DNA from: Dreissena polymorpha
Taxonomy: Eukaryota > Mollusca > Bivalvia > Myida > Dreissenidae
Reading direction: 5' to 3'
NCBI RefSeq assembly: GCF_020536995.1
Contig: NC_068357.1
Location: 64,589,221-64,653,220, forward strand
Length of the DNA: 64,000 nt
The translations under genes and the position numbers were made by a program. The notes under the pieces were generated by a model. It ran no database searches. It was not told the origin of the DNA and worked only from the letters and a program-made list of their open reading frames with translations. Each line of letters starts with the position of its first letter. Positions within the stretch are counted from its first letter, which is position 1. Below are positions 1 to 12,798 of the stretch, one piece after another.

Positions 1-975
1 ATCATTTAGCGTTTACAATGTTTGACAGTTGTTCAAGTAAAATAGTTTCTGTATTGCTAGCAGAGGACCATGTTTTGTGCTATTTTTGCGTAAGATATCT
101 TCTTTGATACATTTAAACAATCATCTGAATATAGGAGCATTCCTTTGTAACGCATTTACAATTTTTGTCTTACCGGGTATTACAATCTGAAAAACTTAGG
201 ACCATGTGTCGAAACTGAGTAAACGTTTGTGTAAAGCCAATAATTTCATACATAAATATGTACTTTTTATCTTGAATCTTTGTTCATATGTGTTTTATTC
301 AAGTGACTAATCGGGTGTTTTCAACAGTTTCAATGGAAACAAAAACACTCAAATGAAACACTCATACCATAGGTAAGCATTGCATATACTGATTCTTTTA
401 TAACTTTACCCAGACTTTTGTACATAGTGTTGTTCTGGTGGATAAAGAGGTGGAGTATGATTAACTAGGCGATGCATCTGAAAATGAATGCTATGTATCC
501 ATTAGACCTTTTCGTTACAGCGCATATAAATAAATGAATGTAATATAAATATTATCGATACGATCGTTTCAAATATTAGACTTCTGAAATGTAGCCTGAA
601 AGGTTGTGTCTACAATCATTGACCAACATCAACATCATTTTTAAGGATTGCGCTTTTTATGTTGCTCTTTAATGTAAATACAATGAAACAATTAAAAATG
701 TATTGATGAACAAAGAATGGACTTTTAAACTGCGCTATAAATCCACTTACAGACAAGACAGGTGCCCAGTGCGTCATTCAGGTGTGCTGTCACTGTGCGG
801 TTTATCTCCCAGCGGCCACAACGCACATTGTGAATGGATTTATAGGTTTATTACAACTCTTGATCTATTATTATAGGCTGTGCGTTTCATTGCCTAACGT
901 AATTCAGTTTTGATAAGAGGTTTAAGAAAAATATTAGTTTGAAGGATATAAAAGAACCTGTTCATTATTGTTATT

Positions 976-1222
976 GGCCTGGCTCTGGGAAAACGGGTCT
1001 TAATAAATGTCGTTACGCTTCGTCCAAGATAAACCTGTTCAGTCCGCAAAAGCTTTTTTGATACGACACTTTATGCCTTTGACATGATTTTCGTTAAGTA
1101 GAGACTTCCTTCAAACAAAAAAGCCCATATAGCGGAAACTGTCGTCTCTGATTAGCATGTGCGGATTGCACATGCTAATTTCAGACGACACTTTATGCAC
1201 ATGCATTAAGTCCCGTTTTTTT
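976..1222. mobile_element. Palindromic MITE, diverged (copy A)
   Basis: Old member of the family best seen at 56293-56553: GGGAAAACGGG at the left, ATTAGCATGTGCGGA...CATGCTAAT hairpin, then CATGCATTAAGTCCCG at the right. It is shared with copy B (50132-50372), so it predates the duplication. Confidence 0.7.
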
Positions 1223-2683
1223 TACAAAATAATGCTAATATTTCTGAAATGGCCATAGAAGGGGGTGTGGTTCAAGTCAACGATTTCATTTCAAATTTTA
1301 TTTTAATTATGTTCAAAATGACCAGTTTACTTTAATCATCCTATTGTTCCAAACCGCATCAATTCGCACATGTACAATATCCGCGATATGCTATTCGAAA
1401 AATGAGATTAGTTAGGAGGCCTGTCCTTTCTTTCCAGATAACGTCTACGTATAATTTACACATGAAACCTCATTTATTATGATTTGGAGGCAGAATAACA
1501 TATGCTGACGACATATGTGCATGCAATTTTTTTAAATATTCAATTATGAATTGGTAGTATGAACTCTCAGGTAAATTAAACCTAAGATCAAACAATCCCT
1601 TAAAGAGACATACACATCAATAATTTCTGATATCTATTGTCAATAACGACACATGTGGGTATAATTATTATCTCGCATATTTGAATAACAGATTGATATC
1701 TATTTACAATGAAATGGAATTTCTATATGCACGGAGATTCGTTTAGTTTATGGAATGAAACACATTGATATGCAAGTTCAATTGAATATATACCTCTCTT
1801 GGATTGTTTGCAGTTTGGTATAATCCATTTATTTAAGTGTTTCGACACATGTTAATGACGAAACCTGGAGTGAAAATAAATTGCGATATAACAATTGTCT
1901 CCGATGTGTCTATCAAAAATGCTGTACCAGATAGATTTGATGTGGATTGGATTACGCATGTGATAATGAGCATTCAGTGAAGTACCCATGGATAACAGCA
2001 ATAACGGGGAAACGCAAAACGCGCCATTTCATTTGAACAATTTCGTGTATGCCGTTGAACAAAAGTTTCATTACATCTACCATTTTAATAAATGTGTGGT
2101 AAAATAAGTATACACCAGCATATGTATAATGTCTAAGGAATGAAAAAATGCTGACATTCGTATCTTCATCCGACCGACGATTAAAACCTTATGGCTTAAA
2201 TTGATAAAGTAATATTTTGCATAAAACTCTTTTTTAAGAGACTCTGTTGCACGAAGCTACGCAACTTAAGACACACGTTTGTTTTCCGAATATTATGACG
2301 ACTAAATATTATTATAATTAACAATAACAAATCGTCGAAAAATCAATGAAAAAATCAAATTTGTAAAACGTTTAATGTATGAAGTCTTTTGAGACGTCTA
2401 AACAAAAAGAACACAGCTTCAAATAGCATTAATATTCTCTAATGACATTTCATAAGACAAGCATGAGAATTTCAAAAGTTTAATTATCTCTTGAAGCTAC
2501 ACTTGAACGTTTTACAGACAAAATAATAGCTCAATAATTAAGGAAGATAGATTGATCGTTTAAGAAATGAAAAGTGATAAAATAATCTTTCAAAAATGGA
2601 ATAGAATGTAATGATCATTTCAATTTGCTTAACAAAACAACAATCGTTTAAAAATGGAAAAAATGCGAAATTCTTAAAAAAAA
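1223..2683. other. 5' flank of gene A
   Basis: AT-rich sequence with no gene seen; it presumably holds the promoter of gene A. A replacement relative to copy B lies near 1448-1485. Confidence 0.4.
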
Positions 2684-2880
2684 ATGATTCCAGCCGAAAT
2701 TTATGTTCAAGCAATGGATTCGGAGTTGGATATAAACATGCGTGCTATTGAGCTGCTTAATGCAATTAAATCGGCGGTTCAACAAAAAAGGTCAAAACGT
2801 TCTTTCAAGCTGCCAAATATTAAAATAAACAAGCATCGTCCTAGATTGATCATCAAGGGAAATAACAACTGGCATCAGCA
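2684..2880 (+). CDS. Gene A exon 1, unknown two-exon family
   Basis: First coding exon of a gene I do not recognise. It is 65 codons plus two bases and ends at a good donor (GTAAGT at 2881). Those two bases join the first base of exon 2 (11593) to give Gln, and the frame then runs through Ser-Met into exon 2, for a predicted protein of 223 residues. An in-frame stop lies at 2675-2677. A second ATG at 2714 has a better initiation context (G at -3, G at +4) and matches the MDS start of paralogue C, so the true start may be 2714 (213 residues). The exon is basic (QQKRSKRS, KINKHRPR) and ends in the conserved IIKGNNNWH block. No known domain, signal peptide or membrane segment is visible. Confidence 0.72.
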
Positions 2881-3529
2881 GTAAGTTATAGTTAAGTTGT
2901 TTTGTGCATTTAAGCTGATATGGTGATCGTAAACATTCTTCTTGCAGTTCGATTAAATGTCTCTTCAAAATTATTTGCACTGCAGTTGTCGCCAACCATT
3001 GTTTTCACTTGCTATGTCTGTTTCTTAAAATTAAATGTGAGCCCGCGAACTGTTAATGTAAGAAATTAGTTTTTGATAACCCTGAGTATTCTTTTGTTAG
3101 AAGCTTTTTCGGTTATTGAAAGAGCGGGTAAACCTTTTTGGCAGAAAAGTGAATTTCAAACCCGTTTTCTTGGTTCTTACTAGCGTCTTTGTCTTACGGC
3201 CCACGACTCCAGTGTATATACAGCCTGACTAGGGGTCCTTCTTCACTGAACATCAATACATATTACAGTTCTTCAATTAGCGTTATGTCAATGCCTCAGG
3301 CGTGTACAAACAACTTTATGAAGAAGAAATGTTCATTGGTGTGTTATTAAATCGTATATTATGTGAAATGTGAAACACGAGCAGTGAAGGATATTAGTTG
3401 TGATCTGTTATGCTTGTTCCTTGAATTATTTTGATTTTAACATCGTTTTATAATAAAGGGTTGTGTGTTATTCTAATGTTACCTGTCATGAGTAAGTCAA
3501 ATATGAGGACAGAGATCGATAATCAATTA

Positions 3530-5410
3530 GAATCGCTAAGAATTGCACAAAGGGAAGCATAACTCGGACCGAGGACGCCTTAATCGAATGGGAGGTGATT
3601 AAGAAACTTATAAAAGAACAAGATAAGTTTCTGGCAAAGCTTGCCACTGAGCAGGACACACAAAAGGTAGTTCTACGACTTGCCCGTCGACTGGGGAGGT
3701 TAAAGGGAAAGCCTCTGTCTCCTTGTGATCCTAGTTAGAATAAAGGGACAATCATAGCCACCTTCAGGAAATGACTCTATCTGACGTAGAGACAGTGTCG
3801 TTCGTTCTGGATTTACTTGATGATCTTGCGTGGCTTGAAGTTTTATGTAGACTCAAAGAGATTCTGAACAAGCTTGACCGATCGTTAAAAGCGCTTCAGA
3901 ATCCGTTTGGAAATAGTTAAACGGTTTCCCTGTTATTGAAACGTTTCTTTGCATAAGGTAAAGAACGGTAGGATCTAGTAACCAAGTCAATAAATCTCTT
4001 AGAAATATTATCGGAAAATTCTAGATTATACTCTTCGCCTGTAGAAGACAAACATTCTATTTTAAACGATAGTCTGACTGAAGCAGTTACACAGTAGAGT
4101 TGCGTCGTATATTATTCAGCATGAAAACTGAAAAATATGAACTAACATGTTGTGGCTACACAGAGAGGTTTGCTGTGTGGAGTAGAACCTGTGACCAAAC
4201 AAAACGCTGCTAAACTATTTACAAGGTTGTGGAAAGGGTCTTACGTAGACTTGAAGCATGTGGGATCTCTTCTCCAAAATACAAACCGAGAAGTAGATTT
4301 TTTTCTCTCTGGTAGCAAACATCAATGGGAACACTGTGCGTAAAAAGACGGACTGTCCTCAAGTCGAAAAGAAAGACAATAGTTGTTGCATTAGATGGAC
4401 CGTTTTATACGTGGACCATTATTCGTGAAAGGCTACAAATAAATATAACAATGAATGGGTTTCTAGTGACATGATTAACCGACACTTTGGCGCTGGTGCT
4501 CACCATCACAAAAGTTTCACTACTGTGAACTCATTTGCGTTCAATTGCAAGTTCAGGAAGTTCAGTTCAGGAAACGCGTAATAATTTTCTCTTATTTTTG
4601 ACTTTGAACACCAAGTTGACATTGGGAAGACAACCTTATAGGCAGGGAGACAAGTTCTAAAATACCCCATATGCGAGGTTGCAGAGAGAAAGAAACTGGT
4701 CCCTGGAGTTGTCGGAGGTGACGTTCTTCCCTCGTTGAAGACACACGAAGTTGGAATTATCAAGACCTTAGAATTCTAGACAAGAATTCCATGCAGATGA
4801 AGTACAAGCGTTTTCAAGAATGGTGGTTAAGACTAAAAAATTTGATGTTAGAATGAAGGAAAGTCAGTAAGAAAGCTCAATGGAACGTTTCAGACCCATT
4901 GAAAAGAACAAGCAGTCCTTGCAAGTATTGAACGACATGATGCGTTTGCCAGAAACTTCCCACAAGACATCGTTGTAGATACGAGTCTTGTAAACGTCGA
5001 TGAAACATGTGTGGTCCAATGAAACAATTGTGGTCCAGGAAACGCGTCATAATTTCCTCTTAGTTTCTGACTTTGAACCACAAGTGGACATCGAGAGAAC
5101 AACCATATAGGAAGAGATACAAGTTCTCAAAGACTCCATATGCGAGGTTGCAGAGAGAAAGAAACTGGTCCCTGGAGTCGTCCGAAGTGACGTTCTTCCC
5201 TTGTTGAAGACGCACGAGTTATCAAGACCTTTAAAAAGAAAGTCCTAGTTGGAATAGTTGAGAATATACAAAAACGCCCCACCTTCAGTGTGTTAGAATA
5301 TGAAGTTTATGAAAATACCGTATTAGTTATTGCGCATGAAGTCAGACTGAGTGATGACCCACCGATTAGGGCACTGTATTGTGTGCGAAAACTGCAAATT
5401 ATTCATATCC
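3530..5410 (+). pseudogene. Decayed coding-like stretch in intron A
   Basis: Several forward-strand segments read like protein remnants but are broken many times: a helical, charged segment (EVIKKLIKEQDKFLAKLA) near 3600, LSDVETVSFVLDLLDDL near 3775, segments near 4200-4450, and ICEVAERKKLVPGVV twice (4667 and 5138). The last belongs to an internal duplication of about 185 bases (4559-4747 and 5038-5220). I do not recognise the family. It is present in both large copies with similar decay, so it died before the duplication. Confidence 0.4.
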
Positions 5411-6289
5411 CTTGTCTGAGATAAAAAAAAGGTGTTAAAAAGTTTAAAAGATGTGTAGTGTCGAGCCCGGCTTGAGGCCGATTACTTAGATTAAAATGTC
5501 TAGAAAAATCACGACGAGACACCATTGAAAGTTCCACAATTTAATAAGCGCACTCTAGAATTTCATATCGGGGGATGCCACTATAACAATAATCCTTGTA
5601 ATAGTATAACAGAATTACTTCCCCTAGTAGTCCTTTTGGTCTTTTAATTCGTCCGATACTTTCATGCGGATGTCGAACAAGATATCTGAAGATCAGAATT
5701 TTCAAACATTGTATTTATACATATCTTGCTTATATTCGTATTACAGCACGCAAGTCGAGAAGCGGTAGAACGACCGACTTAGACTCGGACCTGGCTTAAA
5801 TATTTTATATAAATAAAAATACATAACATTTCATATGAAATACTTTAAAAAGATTTTTTTTTATTTTAATTAATCTTTTAATATAAGACTTTAGAAAAAA
5901 AATACTGTGTAAATCCCTTCTACAAAGGTATGAGCTGTGCTTGTCAGGTCCCAACATTTGTGGGGTTTTTTTTATACAAAAGCAAGTTATAAAAATGGGT
6001 TGAACCAAGATCATGTCGACAATAAATTAATGAAAGAAGAAAACCAGCTTAAAAAAAATAATAAATTTTGATAATAGTTGACTGTACACGTTCAATACTG
6101 TGTTTTATGAGGAAAGGGACATTAAAACAGCAGTTTTCTCAATGGTTAAGTAAGTAAAGAACAGACTTCTGAAACGTTTTCCTTGAACACTAAGTAAGTT
6201 GTTTATTTCGACTTCTAACGTCTTTGGACATAAACCGAGTGAAGAACCAAAAACCTATAGCCGAATGGGCAAATTCTATTGAAGGAATA

Positions 6290-6391
<102 letters not shown>

Positions 6392-6673
6392 TGGCTTACT
6401 CGTTTTTGGAAAATATCGATATTGTTGTAAGCCATTTAGTCAGTCAACGTTCATGCATGCCCGCCCCGTGAACGCATGCTCTCATGTCCAAGCGCTAATA
6501 ATTTTGAAAGTTTACGTTTGAATTTTAAAGAATTACAAACAATCTTACGTTTGTCAGAATACGTTTTTGTAATCAAACCCCTTTATAACGACCCTTTCTG
6601 TGATCGTATGATGCAAAGGATGCTATTTTTTTTAAACCATTAATTTGGACCTAATTGTGGATATTACTCGATC

Positions 6674-6912
6674 TAGAAAAACGGATCTTAATGCATGTGC
6701 ATAAAGTGTCGTAATATATCAGCCTTAACAGTCCGCACTAACCTTGGACGACTGATTAATCTTTAATGGAGTTTACGTCGAAAAAAAGTATCTTCAAAAC
6801 GAAAATCTAGTCTAGGCGGAAAGTGTCGTCCCTGATTAGCTTGTGCGGACAGCTCAGACTAATATAGGGCGACACTTTACGTACATGCATTAAGTCCGGT
6901 TTTCCCAGACAG
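6674..6912. mobile_element. Palindromic MITE, diverged (copy A)
   Basis: Family hallmarks: AATGCATGTGCATAAAGTGTCG left, GCGGAAAGTGTCGTCCCTGA centre, CATGCATTAAGTCCGG right. Shared with B at 56037-56279. Confidence 0.8.
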
Positions 6913-7635
6913 AGACTCATGCTATATCAAAACCACTGATTTGAATCTAATGAGGAACATATTTGAATACAATCGAAATGGATATCGGTTGAATCGGTGA
7001 CCTTTTTTTAGCCCAAATCTACTGTTCCGTGCCATGCACTGTTTTATATATTGATTATGATCTCTATTACTAGTCTTTGACTAGTCCGATCAATCAATTC
7101 TATAATTCATTAATCAATTAGGCTAACCACTTCTGATAAGGATTGACGGAATTAATTATAAACTGATTTTTCCTTTTGTCATTCGCTATATGTTATAGGT
7201 AAGTGCACGATGTTTATGATATAAAGAGATTAATGTGCATTAAAAGGCGTTTAATTTAAGCTTTGTATATTGAAATAATCCTGTTGAAGTATTTTGAGTC
7301 GTGTATATATCGATATTTATGTGTAGAAATATGATGAGTTTTAATTATAATGATCGGGTTGAACTGGTTAACATGTGTGTTATAATGTCTTTTTACTATC
7401 GTATAGAAGAAAACGTATATAATATCATTAGTCCTGAATAGGGACGGTGCTATGGGGGCTATTACTAACGTATAAACTGACGCATGCAATTGTTATGAAA
7501 TGGATAACAGAATAAGTTATGACTTCGGGAGTGCGAAAGTTAAAGTTAAATATTGTATAATTGTCAATGGTGTGAAACATTTGTGCAATTACTTTGACAT
7601 CAGACTAGTTGACGGTTCTAGTGTTCTCAATAGAG

Positions 7636-7850
7636 CCACTTTCTGTGAAAACTGGGATTAATTTATTTGCGTTATTTCTGAACTTGCTAATCATGAACGA
7701 CACTTTTGCTTTTATGGAATTTTGTAAGGAAGTCCTTTCAAAACTAAAATACTGTCTATGCGGCAAGTGCCGTCCCTGATTAGCCTGTGTAGTCCGCACA
7801 TGATGGGACGACACTTTACCCGCATGCATTAAGTCCGGTTTTCCCAGAAG
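7636..7850. mobile_element. Palindromic MITE, partial (copy A)
   Basis: Left end TTTCTGTGAAAACTGGGATT, centre GTGCCGTCCCTGATTAGCC, right end CATGCATTAAGTCCGG. The left hairpin is lost. Shared with B at 57265-57480. Confidence 0.75.
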
Positions 7851-8129
7851 GCGGCTTAATAGGACATTGGAATTGATTATTTGAAGGAACCATAAGGGTT
7901 TGTTTAAACCGATAACTTTATATACTTTGATCGATTTGTTTTATTCATTTCGATTTCTTCCGCAACTATTCAATGAGCGTCCCACGGTTTTGGGATTCCC
8001 TCTGTAATCACAAAGGTCGGATATATCACGTGACAGCAGAACATGCCTTCACGAAGACAACTCTAGATATGAAACGAATAAAAAGGTACATAGTCGTAAA
8101 ACACAGTAAGTCAATATGTCACAATCATG

Positions 8130-8329
8130 TTAACTCATTTATGCATAGCGTCTAGAAAAAGGCCTTGGCAAACAGCGGCGTCTCATCTGGGTCTGCGCTG
8201 TTTGCTTAAAGGAATTTCTGTAAGAAATATTATAAAAATAGAAATAAATATACCAGACATCCCTAATTTTGGAAATGAATAGATCCAATTTAAAAGGATG
8301 GGAGTGTCCACTCGGCATAAATGGGTTAA
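8130..8329. mobile_element. Second MITE family, TTAACYCATTTATGC ends (copy A)
   Basis: About 200 bases with terminal inverted repeats TTAACTCATTTATGC on the left and, on the minus strand, TTAACCCATTTATGC on the right. No coding capacity. Shared with copy B (57761-57962), so it predates the duplication. Confidence 0.75.
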
Positions 8330-8910
8330 TCTTTAACGCAATAATACTAAAACTATGAGAATCGTGATGCCAGTTTTGGTCTCCGTTATAACTCATGTTT
8401 AAAGAAAATCGTTGATTCACCTCCATTTAATAACTTTTCCGTATCACATCTAGTTTAATTCGACAAATTTAATGCAAAGTGTCGTTTTTGAAGATACTTT
8501 TTGATGCTATGAACCACTCGTGTGTCGTTTTATTTGATGTTTTTTATTCTGATTCGTCTTTTTTTCAACAAACTGTTTCAGTTTTCAACCGATTGATTCG
8601 GTACTAGAAGGGCCATCGTGAAAATAAATACTTTAAACAATTTAACTCATATAAATTAAATGCAACAAATAATTTATTAAAAATATAACGACTTTTGGTT
8701 CACACTTAAAACAATCGTGTGCATAATGTGCAATCCCATCGTTGCCGGAAAAATTATAAACAGAGACAATAATCAAATTTGAATGGTAGCACCGTTTTGA
8801 CCTATTAACGTTTTGACATAAGTAATCCATTAACAGTTTCCAATGCAGCATTGGGCGATAGGTCATATATTAGTTCTTCTTGAATGCTTTGAGCTTTTAT
8901 GAGTACATAC

Positions 8911-9171
8911 GAGTCGCGTTCTGAGAAAACTGGGCATAATGCATGTGCGTAAAGTGTCGTCCCAGATTAGCCTGTGCAGTTCGCACAGGCTAATCTGGGA
9001 CGACACTTTCCGCCTAAATTGGATTGTCGCTAAGAAGAGACTTCATTTAAACGAAAAATGTCATAACGGCGGAAAGTGTCGTCCCTGATTAGCCTGTGCG
9101 GACTGCACAGGCTAATCTGAGACGACACTTTAAGCCCATGCATTATGCCCAGTTTTCTCAGAACGCGACAC
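8911..9171. mobile_element. Palindromic MITE, intact (copy A)
   Basis: A 261-bp intact member with termini GAGTCGCGTTCTGAGAAAAC and its inverse ending CGCGACAC, flanked by ATAC on both sides (8907-8910 and 9172-9175). It contains two nested hairpins of the type GATTAGCCTGTGC...GCACAGGCTAATC, one in each half. Confidence 0.92.
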
Positions 9172-10164
9172 ATACGTACAGCTCACGTATACGTACGTAT
9201 ACGTATCCGGAGGGTCAATAGCTGGCAGTTGGATTATTGCATCTAGGTTATATATATAGAAACACTCTGATGTGTACATAAGAAACAGATGCAATCTACT
9301 GGTGTAAGCCTGTGGTCGACTTTAAACTACTTTCTGTTTAGTGGATGTTGTCAGTCGGTTCAGTTCTCCATTGAACCAAACTTAATAACATGCTCTTCTC
9401 ATACTTCAGGTATTATTGATTGTTCAAGTACTTTGTTTCTTCATTTCTTTTTTTAATAAATTAATCCTATATTCCATGTCCTCTGTGCCTTCGATATGTG
9501 TTTTACGTCCTTCTAAATACAAACTATAAAATAATTTAAGTAAAGCAAATTCGTGCACGATACATTTGATATTTCTGTTCAGATAAACACATACGACTGT
9601 TCTGTTTAATTTACTTTTGAAACTCTTGAATTTAAAGCATGAAGTCATTAACCTTGGATCTTTGTCAAGTATTTGGCGTTGCCGCCGTTCATACATTGAG
9701 AATAAGTATGTATGTATAAACTAAATTTCACTTCTCCTTTCTAAAAAACCTTTAAATCGTTAATTAATCGTTCACAATCTTTTACCAAACCTTTGTGTAG
9801 CGCCAGGAGATTTTGCATGTTCTGTTCAAAGATTTGAAGTGGTGCAGTCAAAAGTAAACTTTAATAGGCACTTCAAAAAATATCCAAACGAAATGAATGT
9901 AAATTGGCGATCTAATTGAAAACACAATATCTTGATAATTGTTTAAACAGTAACTGCTAAAAAACGAGACAAAAAAGTAGTAATTGTTTAATCATACTAG
10001 TGTGTGTCCAGAAAGGAATAAGGAGCACATAATAGTGGTTATACATGGATTCGGATGTTGAAATAGAATGGTAGGTGTATAGAAATTGTATACATTCTTT
10101 ATGTTTTTAATGGTTTGGTCATATTATCAAAGTGTTATCAACGTTTATCGTATAAAAATATGCG

Positions 10165-10460
10165 AGCCTTGATCTGGGAACACGGGGCTTAAATCATATG
10201 AGTAAAATATAGTCCCGGATTAGCCTGTGCAGTAAAATATAGTCCCGGATTAGCCTGTGCACGGAGCGTATTGATCATCTAGAGTACGTGGCCTGTGCAA
10301 TTTGCATTTATTGTAATATTCGTTTAAAGGAAATCTGTTCTCAGCAAAAATCTAGTTTAGACGGAAATTGTCGTCCCTGATATGCCTATGCAGACAACAC
10401 AGGCTAATCTTGGACGACACTTTCAGCACATGCAATAAGCCCCGTTTTCTCAGAGCGGAG
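10165..10460. mobile_element. Palindromic MITE with tandem duplication (copy A)
   Basis: A member of the family with an internal tandem repeat. The unit containing ATAGTCCCGGATTAGCCTGTGC is present twice here (10207-10260), and three times in copy B. The right end is CATGCAATAAGCCCCGTTTT. Confidence 0.8.
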
Positions 10461-11592
10461 CAGGTTTCATAACAATTTTATGTTATTTATAAACATATGG
10501 AATGATAATGACATTTAAACAAAACTGTACATGCTAAAGATAACTATAACTGTAAAAAATACTAAAACACTGTCTAGCGGATATGATTAAATAAAAAGTA
10601 TGGAGGTTTTTTCGGAGAGGCGGTCACGAGAGTCATATTTTTTGTATATTTGAAATCTTTTGTCATTCGTTTCAAACATCAGTTATCTTCACCACACATT
10701 CGAATCCATATTGGTTCAGTTAACATGCTCATGAGTAATACATGCACATATATATTAATTGAGTGTCTGTATTTTAAATGGCCCGTTTGACAAAATTTAA
10801 CCTCTTGCATACACAATTTGATTTAACTCGATCTATTTTTTATATAGGATTATCAAATATAATCATCGAAAATGCTCGATTGTTTTCGGTAAGCTTCGGA
10901 AGAATGTGTCAATCAGTTCTGTCGACAAAATATGGTGAATGTATTTTTTTAAGCGAATGATACAGAATTTTATTGTACTTTATTTTTTTATTATTTGTTA
11001 ATTTTATTAAAAAAATTAATCTAATATACGAATCGAAATTTAATATACAATGTATATCACTATCTCATGCGATACATAACAAACGCACAGGGTGATTATT
11101 ATCAAACGAAAATGAACCAAGTTCCATACAGTTGGAAAATAAATGTGGTCTCTAGAATGTTAATTAAAATAAAGGTTAAATGCTGGAACGCAAATGAAGG
11201 AGTTCAACATTGCGTATTTAAAATACATGACATAATAATGTAGTATGCTGGGATTGAGCATTCTATTTTCGTAAAACAACCTTAATCAAAATAACTTCGG
11301 CCGAAAGAAAGATACTCTTTAATGTATTTTTCTCTATTTTAAAACAAACGAACTTATAGGGATATTGAAATACACCGGTTAGCAGTTATTATGTTTGGGT
11401 GTTAATGTGTTTTAATATGTTGTAATTGTTGGATCTTTCAACCAAAATCGGGAACTAAATCGCTAAGTTTTAAATTAAGGACACTTCCTGCGACACCAGA
11501 CGCTATAAGATGGGGACATGTTGTAACTTACAATATCAATACTATCATTCATCCGTTACAGTATTATTAACGTAAACGATTTATATTTTCAG

Positions 11593-12067
11593 GAGCATGT
11601 ATTCAGAAGACGAGGGCAATTTTCCAGACAACATCATAGAAACAGTTGCGCGCGCAAACACGATCGCCACAGATCATGCGCAAGTCTTACCGGAAATCCG
11701 TGCGGCGCCATGTCAAATCTACACCAAACGACAGGAAAATGGCAGAGCTTTAAACACAGACATTCCTTCCCCTCGACGACAAAAACATTCGCAGTTAACA
11801 CATCAAGCAAATAACACATCTAGTCAACAAACGCAAGGAGATGATAAGACTATTAATGTGAGACTACCAGAACAATTTTCGACCAAACCGCCGCCGATGT
11901 TGCCTAAAAAAATGTCGTCAAAGGAGTTTGTTAAGACATGGCTAGTTCACGGATCTGATCCACAGGGAAACAATCATTTCCCGGAAATAATCCCGAATCC
12001 TATTAAGACTAGGAAAAGTAAATCAAAATCAAAATCCAGAATTGCTAAAGCCAGTATTGTGGACTAA
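11593..12067 (+). CDS. Gene A exon 2, unknown two-exon family
   Basis: Terminal coding exon, preceded by acceptor TATTTTCAG ending at 11592. It contributes one base to a split Gln codon, then Ser and 156 residues to a TAA stop. The residues are polar and look disordered: EDEGNF near the start, ETVARANT, VLPEIRAAPC, a Pro-rich KPPPMLPKKMSSK stretch, then TWLVHGSDP and NHFPEIIPN, a Lys/Ser-rich tail (KSKSKSKSR) and a C-terminal ASIVD. These blocks are conserved in paralogue C, which argues for a real protein. The basic tail could serve nuclear localisation, but that is inference only. The intron from exon 1 is 8712 bases. The exon differs from copy B by one base (Met to Ile after PPP), in a region where flanking DNA is also nearly identical. 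Confidence 0.78.
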
Positions 12068-12454
12068 GAAGTAACAGTCTTGTTGCGTACTGTATATTGC
12101 TTTAATCTAGACGCAATTGAGGAATTGTCTATATATGTTATTTATCTTTTATCAGTTGATTAGTGAAAAAAAATGCACATTTTACTCCAGGCAATTCTTT
12201 TCGGGGGGTAGGTTAATTATAATAGCCGCTTTGTCCGTTCGCACGTCTCGTTTTCTTGTCCAACCTTTCTCCAATAAACCATTAGCCAGTACCTGAAGAG
12301 ACTGTATGGAAAGATTAATAACAAAGAGGTATGCATTTAACAAGAATGTTCTGCTTCCATGATTTTCATCGGACTAGTCCAGTTTTCAAATGCGTTGAAA
12401 ATGTAATTCTTTCTCGGACTATTTTCTGGCCAAAGTCATTAACATTTAAGCTTC
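12068..12454 (+). other. 3' flank of gene A
   Basis: Nearly identical to copy B. It contains AATAAA in CTCCAATAAACC at about 12273, a candidate poly(A) signal 205 bases after the stop. Nothing else recognised. Confidence 0.5.
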
Positions 12455-12615
12455 GCTCTGGGCAAACGGTACAAAAAGGCATGTATTACTGTCGTGCCAG
12501 ATAAGCGTGCGAAGTCCGCATAGGCTTATCAGGGACGATTCTCTCCACCATCGTTTAAACGAAAAATGCCATAAAAGTTGAGTGTCGCGAAAGTATTAAT
12601 CCCAGTTTCCCCGAC
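12455..12615. mobile_element. Palindromic MITE, degraded (copy A)
   Basis: Blocks TCTGGGCAAACGG, GTCGTGCCAGATAAGC, GGCTTATCAGGGACGA and the end AATCCCAGTTTCCCC show an old, internally deleted copy. Shared with B at 62117-62272. Confidence 0.65.
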
Positions 12616-12798
12616 ACCTATGCTCATTTTATGAAAAACATCCCAATCAAAATGCCACTGAAACATAACGTCCTAGATGTATGCACTACTTTTTCCTCTT
12701 GGCAATAAAATGTTACGTAGTCGCAATAGAGCCCCATAACTCAGTACCAATTTTATTGAGGCAAAACAGGCTTGTACAAGGGACATATTTGTCACAAG

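Noticed and set aside
3530-5410. Viral or retroviral fossil
   Set aside because: No reverse transcriptase, integrase, capsid or protease motif was recognised. The origin is left as unknown.
7973-8155. 60-codon frame starting MSVPRFWDSLCNHKG, present in both copies
   Set aside because: Short, inside the gene A/B introns, and it runs into a MITE end. Conservation matches the surrounding non-coding DNA.
8911-9171. Palindromic repeats as a CRISPR array or bacterial terminators
   Set aside because: The repeats are dispersed, terminal-inverted transposon copies with target duplications in an intron-bearing animal genome. There is no spacer periodicity.
9424-9696. Minus-strand frame open in both A and B (59054-59278)
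   Set aside because: Most A/B differences in it change amino acids, the N-terminus is not shared as an open frame, and no domain is seen. It fits neutral intron DNA.
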